DNA of 64,000 nt from Arachis hypogaea (GCF_003086295.3 NC_092048.1:38316425-38380424), one strand, 5' to 3'. Shown: positions 1-10,291, numbered from the stretch's first letter. The notes: a model not told the origin generated them from the sequence alone. Made by a program: numbers and translations.

Positions 1-252
1 TATTTATTATTAATTTTCGAAAACTCCATACCCTTTTGATATCCACCTGACTGAGATTTACAAGGTGGCCATAGCTTGCTTCATACCAACAATCTCTGTG
101 GGATCGACCCTTACTCACGTAAGGTTTATTACGTGGACGACCCAGTGCACTTGCTGGTTAGTTGTATCGAAGTTGTGAATGAAAAACGATTTATTAAGAT
201 GTGCGTACAGAGTTTCTAGCGCCGTTGCCCGAGATCACAATTTCGTGCACCA
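1..252 (+). repeat. 3' end of an LTR, Athila-type family
   Basis: This stretch is homologous to the last part of the LTR at 11447-13091. They share the block around GGGATCGACCCTTACTCACG, the segment ending GACCCAGTGCACTTGCTGG, and the terminal GATCACAATTTCGTGCACCA. It contains a decayed GCGCCGTTGCC just before the end, as the other copies do. The rest of this LTR lies outside the window. It is diverged from the 3' LTR, so it probably belongs to a different, older insertion. Confidence 0.75.
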
Positions 253-1470
253 ATGATTTAGTTAGTTTTTAGTATACTTTTATTAGTTTTTAAATAAAAA
301 TCACATTTCTGGACTTCACTATGAGTTTGTGTATTTTTTTGTGATTTCAGGTAATTTTTGGCTGAAATTGAGGGACTTGAGCAAAAATCTGATTCAGAGG
401 CTGAAGAAGGACTGCAGATATTGTTCGATTCTGACCTCCCTGCACTCGAAATAGATTTTCTGGAGCTACAAAAACCCAATTGGTGCGCTCTCAATTGCGT
501 TGGAAAGTAGACATCCAGAGCTTTCCAGAAATATATAATAGTTCATACTTTGATCGAGTTTTGATGATGCAAACTGGCGTTCAAACGCCAACTTCCTACC
601 CTATTCTGGAGTTAAATGCCAGAAACAGGTTGCAAATCAGAGTTAAACGCCAAAAACAGGCTACAACCTAGCGTTTAACTCCAAAAGAGTCTCTACACAT
701 GAATTCTCAATGCTCAGCCCAAGCACACACCAAGTGGGCCCGGAAGTAGATTTCTACATCATTTACTTATCTTATGTAACCCTAGCTACTAGTTTAGTAT
801 AAAAACTACTTTTAGTGATTTATTTCACATCTTTTGGATAGTTTTATGTTCAGAGATCACGTTTAGGGGGCTGGCCATTCGGCCATGCCTGGACCACTTT
901 CACTTATATATTTTTTAACGGTGGAGTTTCTACACCCCAAAGATTAAGGTGTGGAGCTCTGCTGTTCCTCATGAATTAATGCAAAGTACTATTGTTTTTC
1001 TTTTCAATTCAAGCTTATTCTTATTCCAAGATATTCACTCGTACTTCAACCTGATGAATGTGATGATCCGTGACACTCATCATCATTCTAGCCTATGAAC
1101 GCGTGCCTGACAACCACTTCCGTTTTATCTGCAATAGCTTGAGCGTTTATCTCTTGGGCTCCTGGTTCAGATCAGAGTCTTCGTGGTATAAGCTAGAATT
1201 ATTGGCAATTATTCTTGAGATCCGGAAAGTCTAAACCTTGTCTGTGGTATTCCGAGTAGGATCCAGAATGGGATGACTGTGACAAGCGTCAAACTCACGA
1301 GTGCTGGGCGTAGTGACAGACGCAAAGGATCAACGGATCCTATTCCAACATGAGTGAGAATCGACAGATGATTAGCCGTGCGGTGACAGCGCAGTTGGAC
1401 CATTTTCACTGAGAGGATGGGAGGTAGCCATTGACGACGGTGATGCCCAACATACAGCTTGCCATGGAAA
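253..1470 (+). repeat. 5'-truncated LTR copy (copy A)
   Basis: This segment is collinear with 11501-12719 of the intact 3' LTR, so it lacks the first 54 bases and the last roughly 370 bases of an LTR. It includes the palindromic GGCGTTCAAACGCC-type block near 574, a TATA-like GTATAAAAAC near 797, and the GGCTGGCCATTCGGCCATGC block near 875. It abuts an LTR end at 252 and is cut at 1471 by CACTA-type DNA. Short reading frames here are not genes. Confidence 0.75.
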
Positions 1471-2864
1471 CACTACAAGAAAACAGCTCTATTGCCACGC
1501 TCTTAAAGTGTGGCGAAAAGCTGAAAAAAGCGTGGCGATAGTTTTTCGCCACGCTTTTTGAGCTACCCCATGCTTTTGAAAGGGTGGCCTCTACAAGCGT
1601 GGCGGTTGCTCTATCGTCACGCTTTTGGTAACCTATCACCACGTTTTTCTTTTGCCATGCTTTTTACAAATGGCAACCCGTTAAAGCGTGGCCGTATGTG
1701 GGAGATATGGCCACGCTTTTGAAGCGTGGCGATAGAGAGAAATATGGCCACGCTTTTGAAGCGTGGCGATAGCGAGATACAGCCACACTTTAAAAGTGTG
1801 GCAATAGCCTTATAAAATTAAAAAAAAAAATCATTTTTCTGATTTTTACCTTCATCAATACAAAATATAAATTTTTCAGTTCTTTTTTGTTACCAAACTT
1901 ATAAATATAGTATACAATTTTTAATACAAGACAAATCAAATAATAATTAGTGACATATAATTTTGCTATAATTGTTTTATACATTAAAAAACTAATACTC
2001 AAATACAAAATAAATCTAGAGTTCAAATTCCAAAACTAAAAACTAAAGAAAAATACAAAAACAATACAACTTAAATCCTAAGTCCTTTGCTGTTTCTCCT
2101 TCCTCTAGCCCTCTCAAACTTCCTTCCCTTAGATCATACATAATTGTTTCGGAAATATTTGTGAACTTTTTTACCTGCAAAAGATGGAAAAAATAGATAC
2201 AAATGTTTAAGTTAGTTAAGTTTGTTATAAGCTACCATCTCTCCTATGTTCTCTATTATTTTTATATATGGCTTCAACAGGTGTAGGTTCAGAATTATCA
2301 ATCAATAAGACAAAGTATATATCAATTGGACAGTGTCTAATTAGTACAAACTAAGCATGCAGAACAGTTCGACAAATACTTTAACCCAAAGGCCAATTCT
2401 ATGATGTCTATTACTTGGTGCCTAATTAGTGCCTAGCTTACCTTTTATGGCAAACTTTAAATATTTAGAAATTATTTACTTTTATACTTTTTAAATTAAA
2501 TATTGATTTTTAACTTATTTTGGCAAGTTAGGCATTACCTTTTAGGCACCATAGCAATCACCTAATCCAAAACTATCAAAGTGAGTAAGTGCATAAATGT
2601 TCCAGTTGCTCAAACCTGTTAATTTGACACTAAGCACAAGTTTCTTTCAGCAAATTATCATATAGAACGTTTTTAACCTAAATAGCCTTGGAACAATATT
2701 TTTTAGTATTATTACCACTTGTAAAGATAAAAAAGCTAATAAAAGTTTAGAAGAGCTTATATTAGGTCCAACAAAGTATTAGCCTAAATCAATAGATTAA
2801 GATATCATTTTTTAATTTCTTCAGACTGCTTTACCAGAAAAATGGATGCAGCTTGCCACTATAT
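1471..2864. mobile_element. CACTA-type fragment, one end only
   Basis: The left edge starts CACTACAAGAAAA, a CACTA terminal sequence. It is followed to about 1806 by dense subterminal repeats in both orientations (GCGTGGC / GCCACGC, more than ten copies), as is typical of these elements. Positions 1807-2864 are AT-rich with no recognisable gene. I found no matching right terminus; the segment ends where a second LTR copy begins at about 2865, so the right end appears to have been lost. Confidence 0.6.
2404..2565. mobile_element. short TIR element (MITE-like)
   Basis: The left edge carries TTGGTGCCTAATTAGTGCCT. The right edge, read on the other strand, gives ATGGTGCCTAAAAGGTAATG. The two arms continue as related inverted sequence (AGCTTACC and AACTTGCC parts) around an AT-rich core. 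The exact ends and a target-site duplication could not be fixed, so the boundaries are approximate. Confidence 0.45.
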
Positions 2865-3947
2865 ATCTTATGTAACCCTAGCTACTAGTTTAGTATAAAA
2901 ACTATTTTTAGTGATTTATTTCACATCTTTTGGATAATTTTATGTTCAGAGATCACGTTTAGGGGGCTGGCCATTCGGCCATGCCTGGACCACTTTCACT
3001 TATGTATTTTTCAACGGTGGAGTTTCTACACCCTATAGATTAAGGTGTGGAGCTCTGCTGTTCCTCATGAATTAATGCAAAGTACTATTGTTTTTCTATT
3101 TAATTCAAGCTTATTCTTATTCCAAGATATTCACTCGTACTTCAACCTAATGAATGTGATGATCCGTGACACTCATCATCATTCTCACCTATGAACACGT
3201 GCCTGACAACCACTTCCGTTCTATCTGCAATAGCTTGAGCGTTTATCTCTTGGGCTCCTGGTTCAGATCAGAGTCTTCGTGGTATAAGCTAGAATTATTG
3301 GAAGTCATTCTTGAGATCCGGAAAGTCTAAACCTTGTCTGTGGTATTCTGAGTAGGATCCGGGATGGGATGACTGTGACGAGCTTCAAACTCATGAGTGC
3401 TGGGCGTAGTGACACACGCAAAAGGATCAACGGATCCTATTCCAACATGAGTGAGAACCGACAGATGATTAGCCGTGCGGTGACAGCGCATTTGGACCAT
3501 TTTCACTGAGAGGACGGGAGGTAGCCATTGACGACGGTGATGCCCAACATACAGCTTGCCATGGAAAGGAGTGTGAATGATTGGATGAAGACAATAGGAA
3601 AGCAGAAGTTTAGGAGGAACAAAGCATCTCCATACGCTTATCTGAAATTCCTACCAATGAATTGCATAAGTATCTCTATCCTATTTTATATTTTATTTAT
3701 ATTTTAATTATCAAAATCCCATAACCATTTGAATCCGCCTGACTGAGATTTACAAGGATGACCATAGCTTGCTTCAAACCGACAATCTCCGTGGGATCGA
3801 CCCTTACTCACGTAAGGTTTATTACTTGGACGACCCAGTGCACTTGCTGGTTAGTTGTGCAAAGTTGTGAAAAAGAATTGAGATTATGAACGTGCGTACC
3901 AAGTTGTTGGCGCCGTTGCCGGGGAACAAACAATCCCCGCGCAACCA
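2865..3947 (+). repeat. 5' LTR, truncated at its start (copy B)
   Basis: It matches the 3' LTR from roughly position 12023 onward, so about the first 575 bases are missing. It has the TATA-like GTATAAAAAC near 2892. Its end differs from the 3' LTR: after GGCGCCGTTGCCGGGG it reads AACAAACAATCCCCGCGCAACCA instead of the GATCACAATTTTGTGCACCA form. Six bases separate its end from the second primer-binding site at 3954. Confidence 0.8.
3908..3924 (+). other. PBS-like sequence inside the 5' LTR end
   Basis: TGGCGCCGTTGCCGGGG is identical over 17 bases to the primer-binding site at 3954. It matches the complement of the plant tRNA-Asp 3' end including CCA. It lies inside the LTR, about 46 bases before the functional copy. 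Confidence 0.75.
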
Positions 3948-3953
3948 AGTTTT

Positions 3954-3970
3954 TGGCGCCGTTGCCGGGG
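3954..3970 (+). other. Primer-binding site (tRNA-Asp type)
   Basis: TGGCGCCGTTGCCGGGG starts six bases after the LTR end. It is the complement expected for tRNA-Asp, the primer commonly used by Athila-lineage retrotransposons. It marks the start of the element interior. Confidence 0.85.
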
Positions 3971-5875
3971 ATTGTTCGAGTTTGGACAACTGACGGTTCA
4001 TCTTGTTGCTCAAATTAGGTAATTTTATTTTATTTTAATTTTAAGCTTTTTGTTTTTATTATTTTTATTTTTGAAAACAAATTTTCAAAATAAAAATAAA
4101 TTATTCTATGGCTTCAGAATTTTTAAGAATGAATTCTAGAGTTTCATGATGATCTGTTGAAGTCTGGCTGGCTGTGAAGCCATGTTTAATCTTTTGGACC
4201 GAGGTTTCAACTCATCATCACAAGAGCTTTTTGATTCTCATCAATTCAGCTTTTGTATGCCTGATTTGTATGCTAAAGCTTGGCTGGCCATTGGCCATGT
4301 CTAGTGTTTTGGACCGAAGCTTTCACTGAAAGCTTGGCTGGCTAGTAAGTCATGTCTAATTCTTGGACCAGAGTTTTAAGCTAACATTGCATGATTCCTG
4401 GAATTCTTATTAAAAATTTTGAAATCCTTATTTTCTTTTTTTCCAATTAATTTTCGAAAAACACCCAAAAAAAGAAAAAAATTTAATTTAATAAAATCAT
4501 AAAAACCAAAAATTTGATGTTTCTTGTTTGAGTCTAGTGTCAAATTGTAAGTTTGGTGTCAATTGCATCTTTTTAACTTTTCTTTAAATTTTCGAAGAAC
4601 ACCTGCATGAAACTGTTCTTCATGATCTTCAAGTTGTTCTTGACGATCTTCTTTGTTTGATATTTGCAATTTTATGTTTTGTGTCTTTCCTTGTTTTTCA
4701 TATGCATTTTCAATTTATTAGTGTCTCAACATTAAAAATTTCTAAGTTTAGTATCTTGCATGTCTTTCTTTTCTTAAAAATTTTTAAAAATAAGTTCTTG
4801 GCGTTCATCTTGACATTCAAAGTGTTCTTGGTGTTCATCTTGACATTCAAAGTGTTCTTACATACATTTTTTTATTTTGATCTTAAATTCTCATGTTTTG
4901 CATCATTTTTATGTTTTTCTCTCTCCTTATTAAAAATTCAAAAATAAAAAATATCTTTTCCTTTTTTTTTCACTCATAAATTTCAAAAAATTGAGTTGAC
5001 TTAGTCAAAAATTTTTAAAATTTAATTGTTTCTTATGAATCAAGTCAAATTTTCAATTTCAAAATTCTATCTTTTCAAAACTTTTTCAAAAATCAAATCT
5101 TTTTCAATTTTCTTCTTAATATTTTCGAAATTTTCAAAATGATTTTCAAAATCTTTTTTCTTATCTTTTTTCAAATTCTTTACTAACAATTAATGAGATT
5201 GATTCAAAAATTTTAAAGTTTGTTACTTGCCTATTAAGAAAGGTTCAATCTTTAAATTTTAGAATCATATCTTTTAGTTTCTTGTTAGTCAAGTAATCAA
5301 CTTTAATTTTTCAAAACTCAAATCTTTTTAATTTCCTTTTCAAATCTTTTTTTTCAAATTTCAAATCACATCTTTTTCAAAATCAACTTAAAAATCTTTT
5401 CTAACTTTTTATCTTTTCAAAATTGATTTTCAAATCTTTTTCAACTAATCTCATCTTTTTGTTTGATTCTTATCTTTTTCAAAACTACCTAACTAATTTT
5501 CTCTCTCTGATTTTCAAAAACTCCTCATCCTTTTTTTTCAAAATTCTTTTTAATTAACTAATTGTTTTAATTTTTAATTTTAATTTTATTTCTCCTTTTA
5601 AATTTCGAATTATAACTAATATTTGAAATAAAAACAAAAATATTTTCCTTTTATTTTAAATTAAATTTGAATTCTCTTCCCCTCTCACATCTCCTTCTAT
5701 TTATTTATCTACTAACACTTCTCTCCCACTCAAAATTCGAATCCTATCTTCTTCTCTGTGTTCGAATTTTTCTCTTCTCCTTCTTCTATTCTTCTCTTCT
5801 TATACTCACATAAGGAATCTCTATACTGTGACATAGAGGATTCCATATTTTCTTTACTGTTCTCTTCTTTTTCAT
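3971..5875 (+). other. Untranslated leader of the Athila-type element
   Basis: There is no gene here. Positions 4160-4375 hold about three degenerate repeats built on CTTGGCTGGC..CATGTCTA..TTTTGGACC, related to the GGCTGGCCATTCGGCCATGC block in the LTR. Positions 4430-5660 are strongly T-rich with many TTTTCAAA runs. One AAGTTTGGTGT motif occurs near 4551. Short hydrophobic frames in the T-rich part are composition artefacts. Confidence 0.7.
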
Positions 5876-7501
5876 ATGAGCAGGAACAAGGATAAGAATA
5901 TTCTTGTTGAAGTTGATCCTGAACCTGAAAGGACTCTGAAAAGGAAGCTAAGGGAAGCTAAAGCGCAACTCTCTGGAGAAAACCTGACAGAAATTTTCGA
6001 AAAAGATGGAGACATGGCCGAACCTAATAACAATGGTGGAGATGCAAGGAAGATGCTTGGTGACTTTATTGCACCATCTTCTAACTTCTATGGAAGAAGC
6101 ATCTCACTTCCTGCAATTGGAGCAAATAATTTTGAGCTTAAGCCTCAATTGGTTTCTCTAATGCAGCAGAATTGCAAGTTTCATGGACTTCCAATGGAGG
6201 ATCCTCATCAGTTTTTAGCTGAATTCTTGCAAATCTGTGACACTGTCAAGACCAATGGAGTTGATTCCGAGGTCTACAGGCTTATGCTTTTCCCTTTTGC
6301 TGTAAGAGACAGAGCTAGAACATGGTTGGATTCACAACCTAAGGATAGCCTAAACTCTTGGGATAAGTTGGTCAGTGCTTTTCTGGCCAAATTCTTTCCA
6401 CCTCAAAAGATGAGCAAGCTTAGAGTGAAAATCCAAACCTTCAGACAGAAGGAAGGAGAATCCCTCTATGAAGCTTGGGAAAGATATAAGCAACTGATCA
6501 AAAGGTGTCCTACTGACATGCTTCCAGAATGGAGCATCATAAGTATATTCTATGATGGTCTGTCTGAGTTGTCAAAAATGTCATTGGACCATTCTGCAGG
6601 AGGATCTCTTCATCTGAAAACCCCTGCAGAAGCTCAGGAACTCATTGAAATGGTTGCAAATAACCAGTTTATGTACACCTCTGAGAGGAATCCTATGAAC
6701 AATGGGACACCTCAGAAGAAGGGAGATCTTGAAATTGATACTCTGAATGCCATATTGGCTCAGAACAAAATATTGACTCAGCAAGTCAATATGATTTCTC
6801 AGAGTCTGAATGGATTGCAAGCTGCATCCAACAGTACTAAAGAAGCATCTTCTGAAGAAGAAACTTATGATCCTGAGAATCCTGCAATGGCAGAGGTAAA
6901 TTACATGGGAGAACCCTATGGAAACACCTATAATCCTTCATGGAGAAATCATCCAAATTTCTCAAGGAAGGACCAACAGAAGCCTCAACAAGGCTTCAAT
7001 AATAATGGTGGAAGAAATAGGTTTAGCAATAGCGAGCCTTTTCCATCATCTTCTCAGCAACAGACAGAGAATTCTGAACAGAGCCATTCTGGCCTGACAA
7101 CCATAGTCTCTGATCTATCCAAGACCACACTAAGTTTCATGAATGAAACAAGGTCCTCCATTAGAAATTTGGAGGCACATGTGGGTTACCTGAGTAAGAA
7201 TATTACTGAAACTCTTCCCAATACTCTCCCAAGCAATACAGAAGAAAACCCCAAGAGAGAATGCAAGGCCATAACCATGACCAATATGGCCAAACCTGGA
7301 GGGAGTGAGGAGGACGTAAGTCCCAGTGAGAAAAGCCTCATGGGATGTCCTCTGGACAGAAAGAAATTCCCCTTTGAGGAACCAAAGGAATCTGAGGCTC
7401 AAACAGAGACCATAGAGATTCCATTAAACTTCCTTCTGTCATTCATGAGCTCTGATGAATATTCTTCCTCTGAAGAGGATGAAGACATCATTGAAGAGTA
7501 A
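5876..7501 (+). CDS. gag: Gag polyprotein, Athila lineage
   Basis: This 541-residue capsid-type protein of a Ty3 retrotransposon packages element RNA in cytoplasmic particles. The retrotransposon gag domain spans roughly residues 95-260. It includes the RLMLFPFAVRDRARTWL block, then FLAKFFPPQK, then FRQKEGESLYEAWERYKQL, all typical of Athila gag. The N-terminus is basic and the C-terminus acidic and glutamine/asparagine-rich. I see no CCHC zinc knuckle, which is usual for this lineage. The ATG at 5876 follows a T-rich leader and is the first good start. It ends in one TAA (7499-7501); the same frame then stays open into the protease. The frame is otherwise intact, suggesting a fairly young insertion. 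Other copies of this family should exist in the genome. Confidence 0.9.
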   Translation: MSRNKDKNILVEVDPEPERTLKRKLREAKAQLSGENLTEIFEKDGDMAEPNNNGGDARKMLGDFIAPSSNFYGRSISLPAIGANNFELKPQLVSLMQQNCKFHGLPMEDPHQFLAEFLQICDTVKTNGVDSEVYRLMLFPFAVRDRARTWLDSQPKDSLNSWDKLVSAFLAKFFPPQKMSKLRVKIQTFRQKEGESLYEAWERYKQLIKRCPTDMLPEWSIISIFYDGLSELSKMSLDHSAGGSLHLKTPAEAQELIEMVANNQFMYTSERNPMNNGTPQKKGDLEIDTLNAILAQNKILTQQVNMISQSLNGLQAASNSTKEASSEEETYDPENPAMAEVNYMGEPYGNTYNPSWRNHPNFSRKDQQKPQQGFNNNGGRNRFSNSEPFPSSSQQQTENSEQSHSGLTTIVSDLSKTTLSFMNETRSSIRNLEAHVGYLSKNITETLPNTLPSNTEENPKRECKAITMTNMAKPGGSEEDVSPSEKSLMGCPLDRKKFPFEEPKESEAQTETIEIPLNFLLSFMSSDEYSSSEEDEDIIEE

Positions 7502-7525
7502 GTTGCTAAGTATCTAGGAGCAATC

Positions 7526-8182
7526 ATGAAGCTGAATGCCAAGTTATTTGGTAATGAGACTTGGGAGGATGAACCCCCCTTGTTCACCAATGAACTGAAT
7601 GCATTAATGAGGCAGACATTACCTCAGAAGAAACTAGATCCTGAAAAATTCTTCATACCTTGTACCATAGGCACCATGACCTTTGAGAAGGCTCTGTGTG
7701 ACCTGGGGTCAGGGATAAACCTCATGCCACTCTCTGTAATGGAGAAACTGGGAATCTTTGAGGTACAAGCTGCAAGAATCTCACTAGAGATGGCAGACAA
7801 ATCAATGAAACATGCTTATGGACTAGTAGAGGACGTGCTAGTAAAGGTTGAAGGCCTTTACATCCCTGCTGATTTTATAATCCTAGACACTGGGAAGGAT
7901 GAGGATGAATCCATCATCCTTGGTAGACCCTTCCTAGCCACAGCAAAAGCTGTGATTGATGTTGACAGAGGAGAGTTGGTCCTTCAGTTGAATGAGGACT
8001 ACCTTGTATTTAAGACTCAAGGGTCTCCTTCTGTAATCATGGAGAGGAAGCATGAAAAGCTTCTCTCAATACAGAGTCAAACAAAACCCTTACATTCAAA
8101 CTCTAAGTTTGGTGTTGGGAGGCCACAACCAAACTCCAAGTTTGGTGTTGAGAGGCCCCAACCCTGCTCTGATTATCTGTGA
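7526..8182 (+). CDS. Retropepsin-like aspartic protease of the Athila-type element
   Basis: This protein would cleave the Gag polyprotein inside particles. A pepsin-type fold is suggested by CDLGSGINLMPLSVMEKLG near residues 60-80. The catalytic Asp is in DLGSG, a variant of the usual D(L/T)GA. The IILGRPFLATAKAVIDV block near residues 128-145 is the second conserved segment of retroelement proteases. The frame is the same as gag, and codons from 7502 to the ATG at 7526 are open, so it may be made as a Gag-protease readthrough product rather than from its own start. The C-terminal tail contains two copies of a 12-13 residue repeat (SKFGV.RPQP). No reverse transcriptase follows. Confidence 0.8.
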   Translation: MKLNAKLFGNETWEDEPPLFTNELNALMRQTLPQKKLDPEKFFIPCTIGTMTFEKALCDLGSGINLMPLSVMEKLGIFEVQAARISLEMADKSMKHAYGLVEDVLVKVEGLYIPADFIILDTGKDEDESIILGRPFLATAKAVIDVDRGELVLQLNEDYLVFKTQGSPSVIMERKHEKLLSIQSQTKPLHSNSKFGVGRPQPNSKFGVERPQPCSDYL

Positions 8183-8394
8183 GGCTCCATGAGAGCTCAC
8201 TATCAAGCTATTGACATTAAAGAAGCGCTTGTTGGGAGGCAACCCAATGCTATTTAATTATATCTATTTATTTTCTATTGCTATTTTATGTTTTCTTTAG
8301 GTTGATGATCATGTGAAGTCACAAAAACAACTGAAAAATAAAAAACAAAATGAAAAACAGAATGAAAAATAGCTCACCCTGGAGGAAGAGCTTA
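8183..8394 (+). other. Spacer after protease
   Basis: Non-coding sequence. It contains GTTGGGAGGCAACCC, a short inverted repeat near 8229, and then A-rich sequence that leads into the palindrome array. Confidence 0.5.
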
Positions 8395-8629
8395 CTGGCA
8401 TTTAAACGCCAGTAAGAGTAGCAGAATGGGCGTTAAACGCCCAGTCTGGCACCATTCTGGGCATTTAACGCCAGAAACAGGCACCAGACTTGCGTTTAAC
8501 GCCAGAACAAAGCATCTAATTGGTGTTTAACGCCAAGAATGGGAGAAAGGCTGGCGTTTAACGCCAAAAACAGGCACTAGACTGGCGTTTAACGCCAGAT
8601 ACAAGCAGCAACCTGGCGTTTAACGCCAG
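8395..8629. repeat. Array of eight GGCGTTTAACGCC palindromes
   Basis: Eight units based on CTGGCGTTTAACGCCAG occur at intervals of about 25-36 bases. The last two are nearly perfect palindromes; others carry single changes (for example GGGCGTTAAACGCCC). The spacers themselves share an AAACAGGCAC-type motif. Each unit can form a short hairpin. Degenerate copies occur in the LTRs near 574-680 and 11820-11930. Confidence 0.85.
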
Positions 8630-8934
8630 AAGTGCACTCTAAGGACATTTTGCATGCCTAAATGGAACAGGGATGTTAAGTCCTTGACCCCTCAGGATCT
8701 GTGGACTCCACAGGATCCCCACCTACCCCACCTCTTCTTCTCTCCTATTCACACCCTTTCATAACACTCTTCCCCAAATACCCTTCACTAATCACCTCCA
8801 TATCTCTTCCCCAAATACTCTTCACCACTCACATCCATCCACTCTTTCCCAAAAACCCTACCTACCTCCAAATTCAAAATCCTTTCCCTCCCAAATCCAA
8901 CCCTAATACACGAAACCTAACCGTTTCCCCACCC

Positions 8935-8942
8935 TATATAAA
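8935..8942 (+). promoter_or_regulatory. TATA box upstream of the third ORF
   Basis: TATATAAA lies in a C-rich context (ACCCTATATAAACCCC). It is about 200 bases before the ATG at 9135, with a pyrimidine-rich leader in between. It is a textbook plant TATA box inside the body of a retrotransposon, so the third ORF may have its own promoter. No transcript evidence is available from sequence alone. Confidence 0.5.
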
Positions 8943-9061
8943 CCCCTCAACACTACCTCATTTTCACACATTACAAACACTTCTTCCCCCCACTTGGCCG
9001 AATACACTCTTCCCCTCCATCTCCTCCATTTTCTTCTTCTTCTACTATTTTCCTTCTTCTT

Positions 9062-9099
9062 TTGCTCAAGGACGAGCAAACATTTTAAGTTTGGTGTGG
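9062..9099 (+). other. PPT-proximal-like motif (internal copy)
   Basis: TTGCTCAAGGACGAGCAA is an inverted repeat (TTGCTC / GAGCAA) followed by TTTTAAGTTTGGTGT. The same arrangement, TTGCTTGGGGACAAGCAA then AATTTAAGTTTGGTGT, lies directly before the 3' LTR at 11410-11446. In Athila-lineage elements this motif marks the 3' polypurine region, so the copy here is an internal duplicate. Confidence 0.6.
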
Positions 9100-9134
9100 T
9101 AAAAGCGTTGCTTTTTGTTTTTCCATAACCATTA

Positions 9135-10291
9135 ATGGCACCTAAGGCCAGAGAAACTTCAAGAAATAGGAAAGGGAAGGCAATTGCTTCCACCTCTGAG
9201 TCATGAGAGATGGAGAGATTCATCTCAAAGGTCCATCAAGACCACTTCTATGAAGTTGTGGCCAAAAAAAGGTGATCCCTGAGGTCCCTTTTAAGCTCAA
9301 AAAGGGAGAATATCTAGAGATCCGACAAGAAATTAGAAGAAGAGGATGGGAAGTACTCTCCAATCCTATTCAACAAGTCAGAATCCTAATGGTTCAAGAG
9401 TTCTATGTAAACGCATGGATCACTAGGAACCATGATCAAAGTATGAACCCAAATCCAAAAAATTGGCTTACAATGGTTTGGGGGAAATACTTAGATTTCA
9501 GTCCGAAAAATGTAAGGTTCGCGTTCAACTTGCCAATGATGCAAGAAAACGTACGCCCCTACACTAGAAGGGTCAACTTTGATCAAAGGTTGGACCAAGT
9601 CCTCATGGACATATGTGTGGAAGGAGCTCAATGGAAAGTTGACTCAAGAGGCAAGCCGGTTCAATTGAGAAGACCGGACCTTAAGCCTGTAGCTAGAGGA
9701 TGGTTGGAGTTCATCCAACGCTCTATCATTCCTACTAGCAACCGATCCAAAGTAACTGTGGATCGGGCCATCATGATCCATAGTATCATGATTGGGGAGG
9801 AAGTGGAAGTTCATGAGATTATACCTCAAGAACTCTACAAGGTGGCTGACAAGGCCTCCACTTTGGCAAGGTTAGCCTTTCCTCACCTCATTTGTCACTT
9901 CTGCAATTCAGCTGGAATTGACATAGAGGGAGACATCCTCATTGATGAGGACAAGCCCATCACTAAGAAAAGGATGGAGCAAACAAGAGAGCCCACTCAT
10001 GGACCTCAACAAGAGCATGAGAAAATTCCTCATCATGAAATCCTTGAGATGCCTCAAGGGATGCACTTTCCTCCACAAAACTATTGGGAGCAAATCAACA
10101 CCTCCCTAGGAGAATTAAGTTCCAACATGGGACAACTAAGGATGGAGCACCAAGAGCACTCTATCATTCTCCATGAGATTAGAGAAGATCAAAGAGCTAT
10201 GAGGGAGGAGCAACAAAGGCAAGGAAGAGACATAGAAGAGCTCAAGAACACCATTGGTTCTTCAAGAGGAAGAAGACGCCACCCTCACTAA
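9135..10291 (+). pseudogene. Third ORF, putative plant transposon protein domain
   Basis: The ATG at 9135 opens a basic N-terminus (MAPKARETSRNRKGK...) that stops at a TGA at 9204. The same frame then continues to a second stop near 9270. The main open part (339 residues, about 9272-10291) is one base out of that frame, and the change falls at a run of seven A. The open part resembles the family annotated as putative plant transposon protein (blocks near VQEFYVNAWITRNHD and WLEFIQRSIIPTSNRS). It ends in a glutamate/arginine-rich coiled coil and an RGRRRHPH tail. This product often accompanies gypsy elements; its function is unknown. It lies where Athila elements carry their extra (env-position) ORF. 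Two lesions make it a pseudogene here. Confidence 0.65.

Noticed and set aside
1..3947. One LTR split by the CACTA fragment
   Set aside because: The two LTR parts overlap over about 700 bases of LTR sequence, so they are separate copies.
4657..4947. Hydrophobic 96-codon frame in the leader
   Set aside because: Phe/Leu-rich translation of T-rich leader sequence with no domain.
8395..8629. Regularly spaced palindromic repeats resembling a CRISPR array
   Set aside because: The spacers are related to each other, repeats vary, and the array lies inside a plant retrotransposon with copies in its LTRs.
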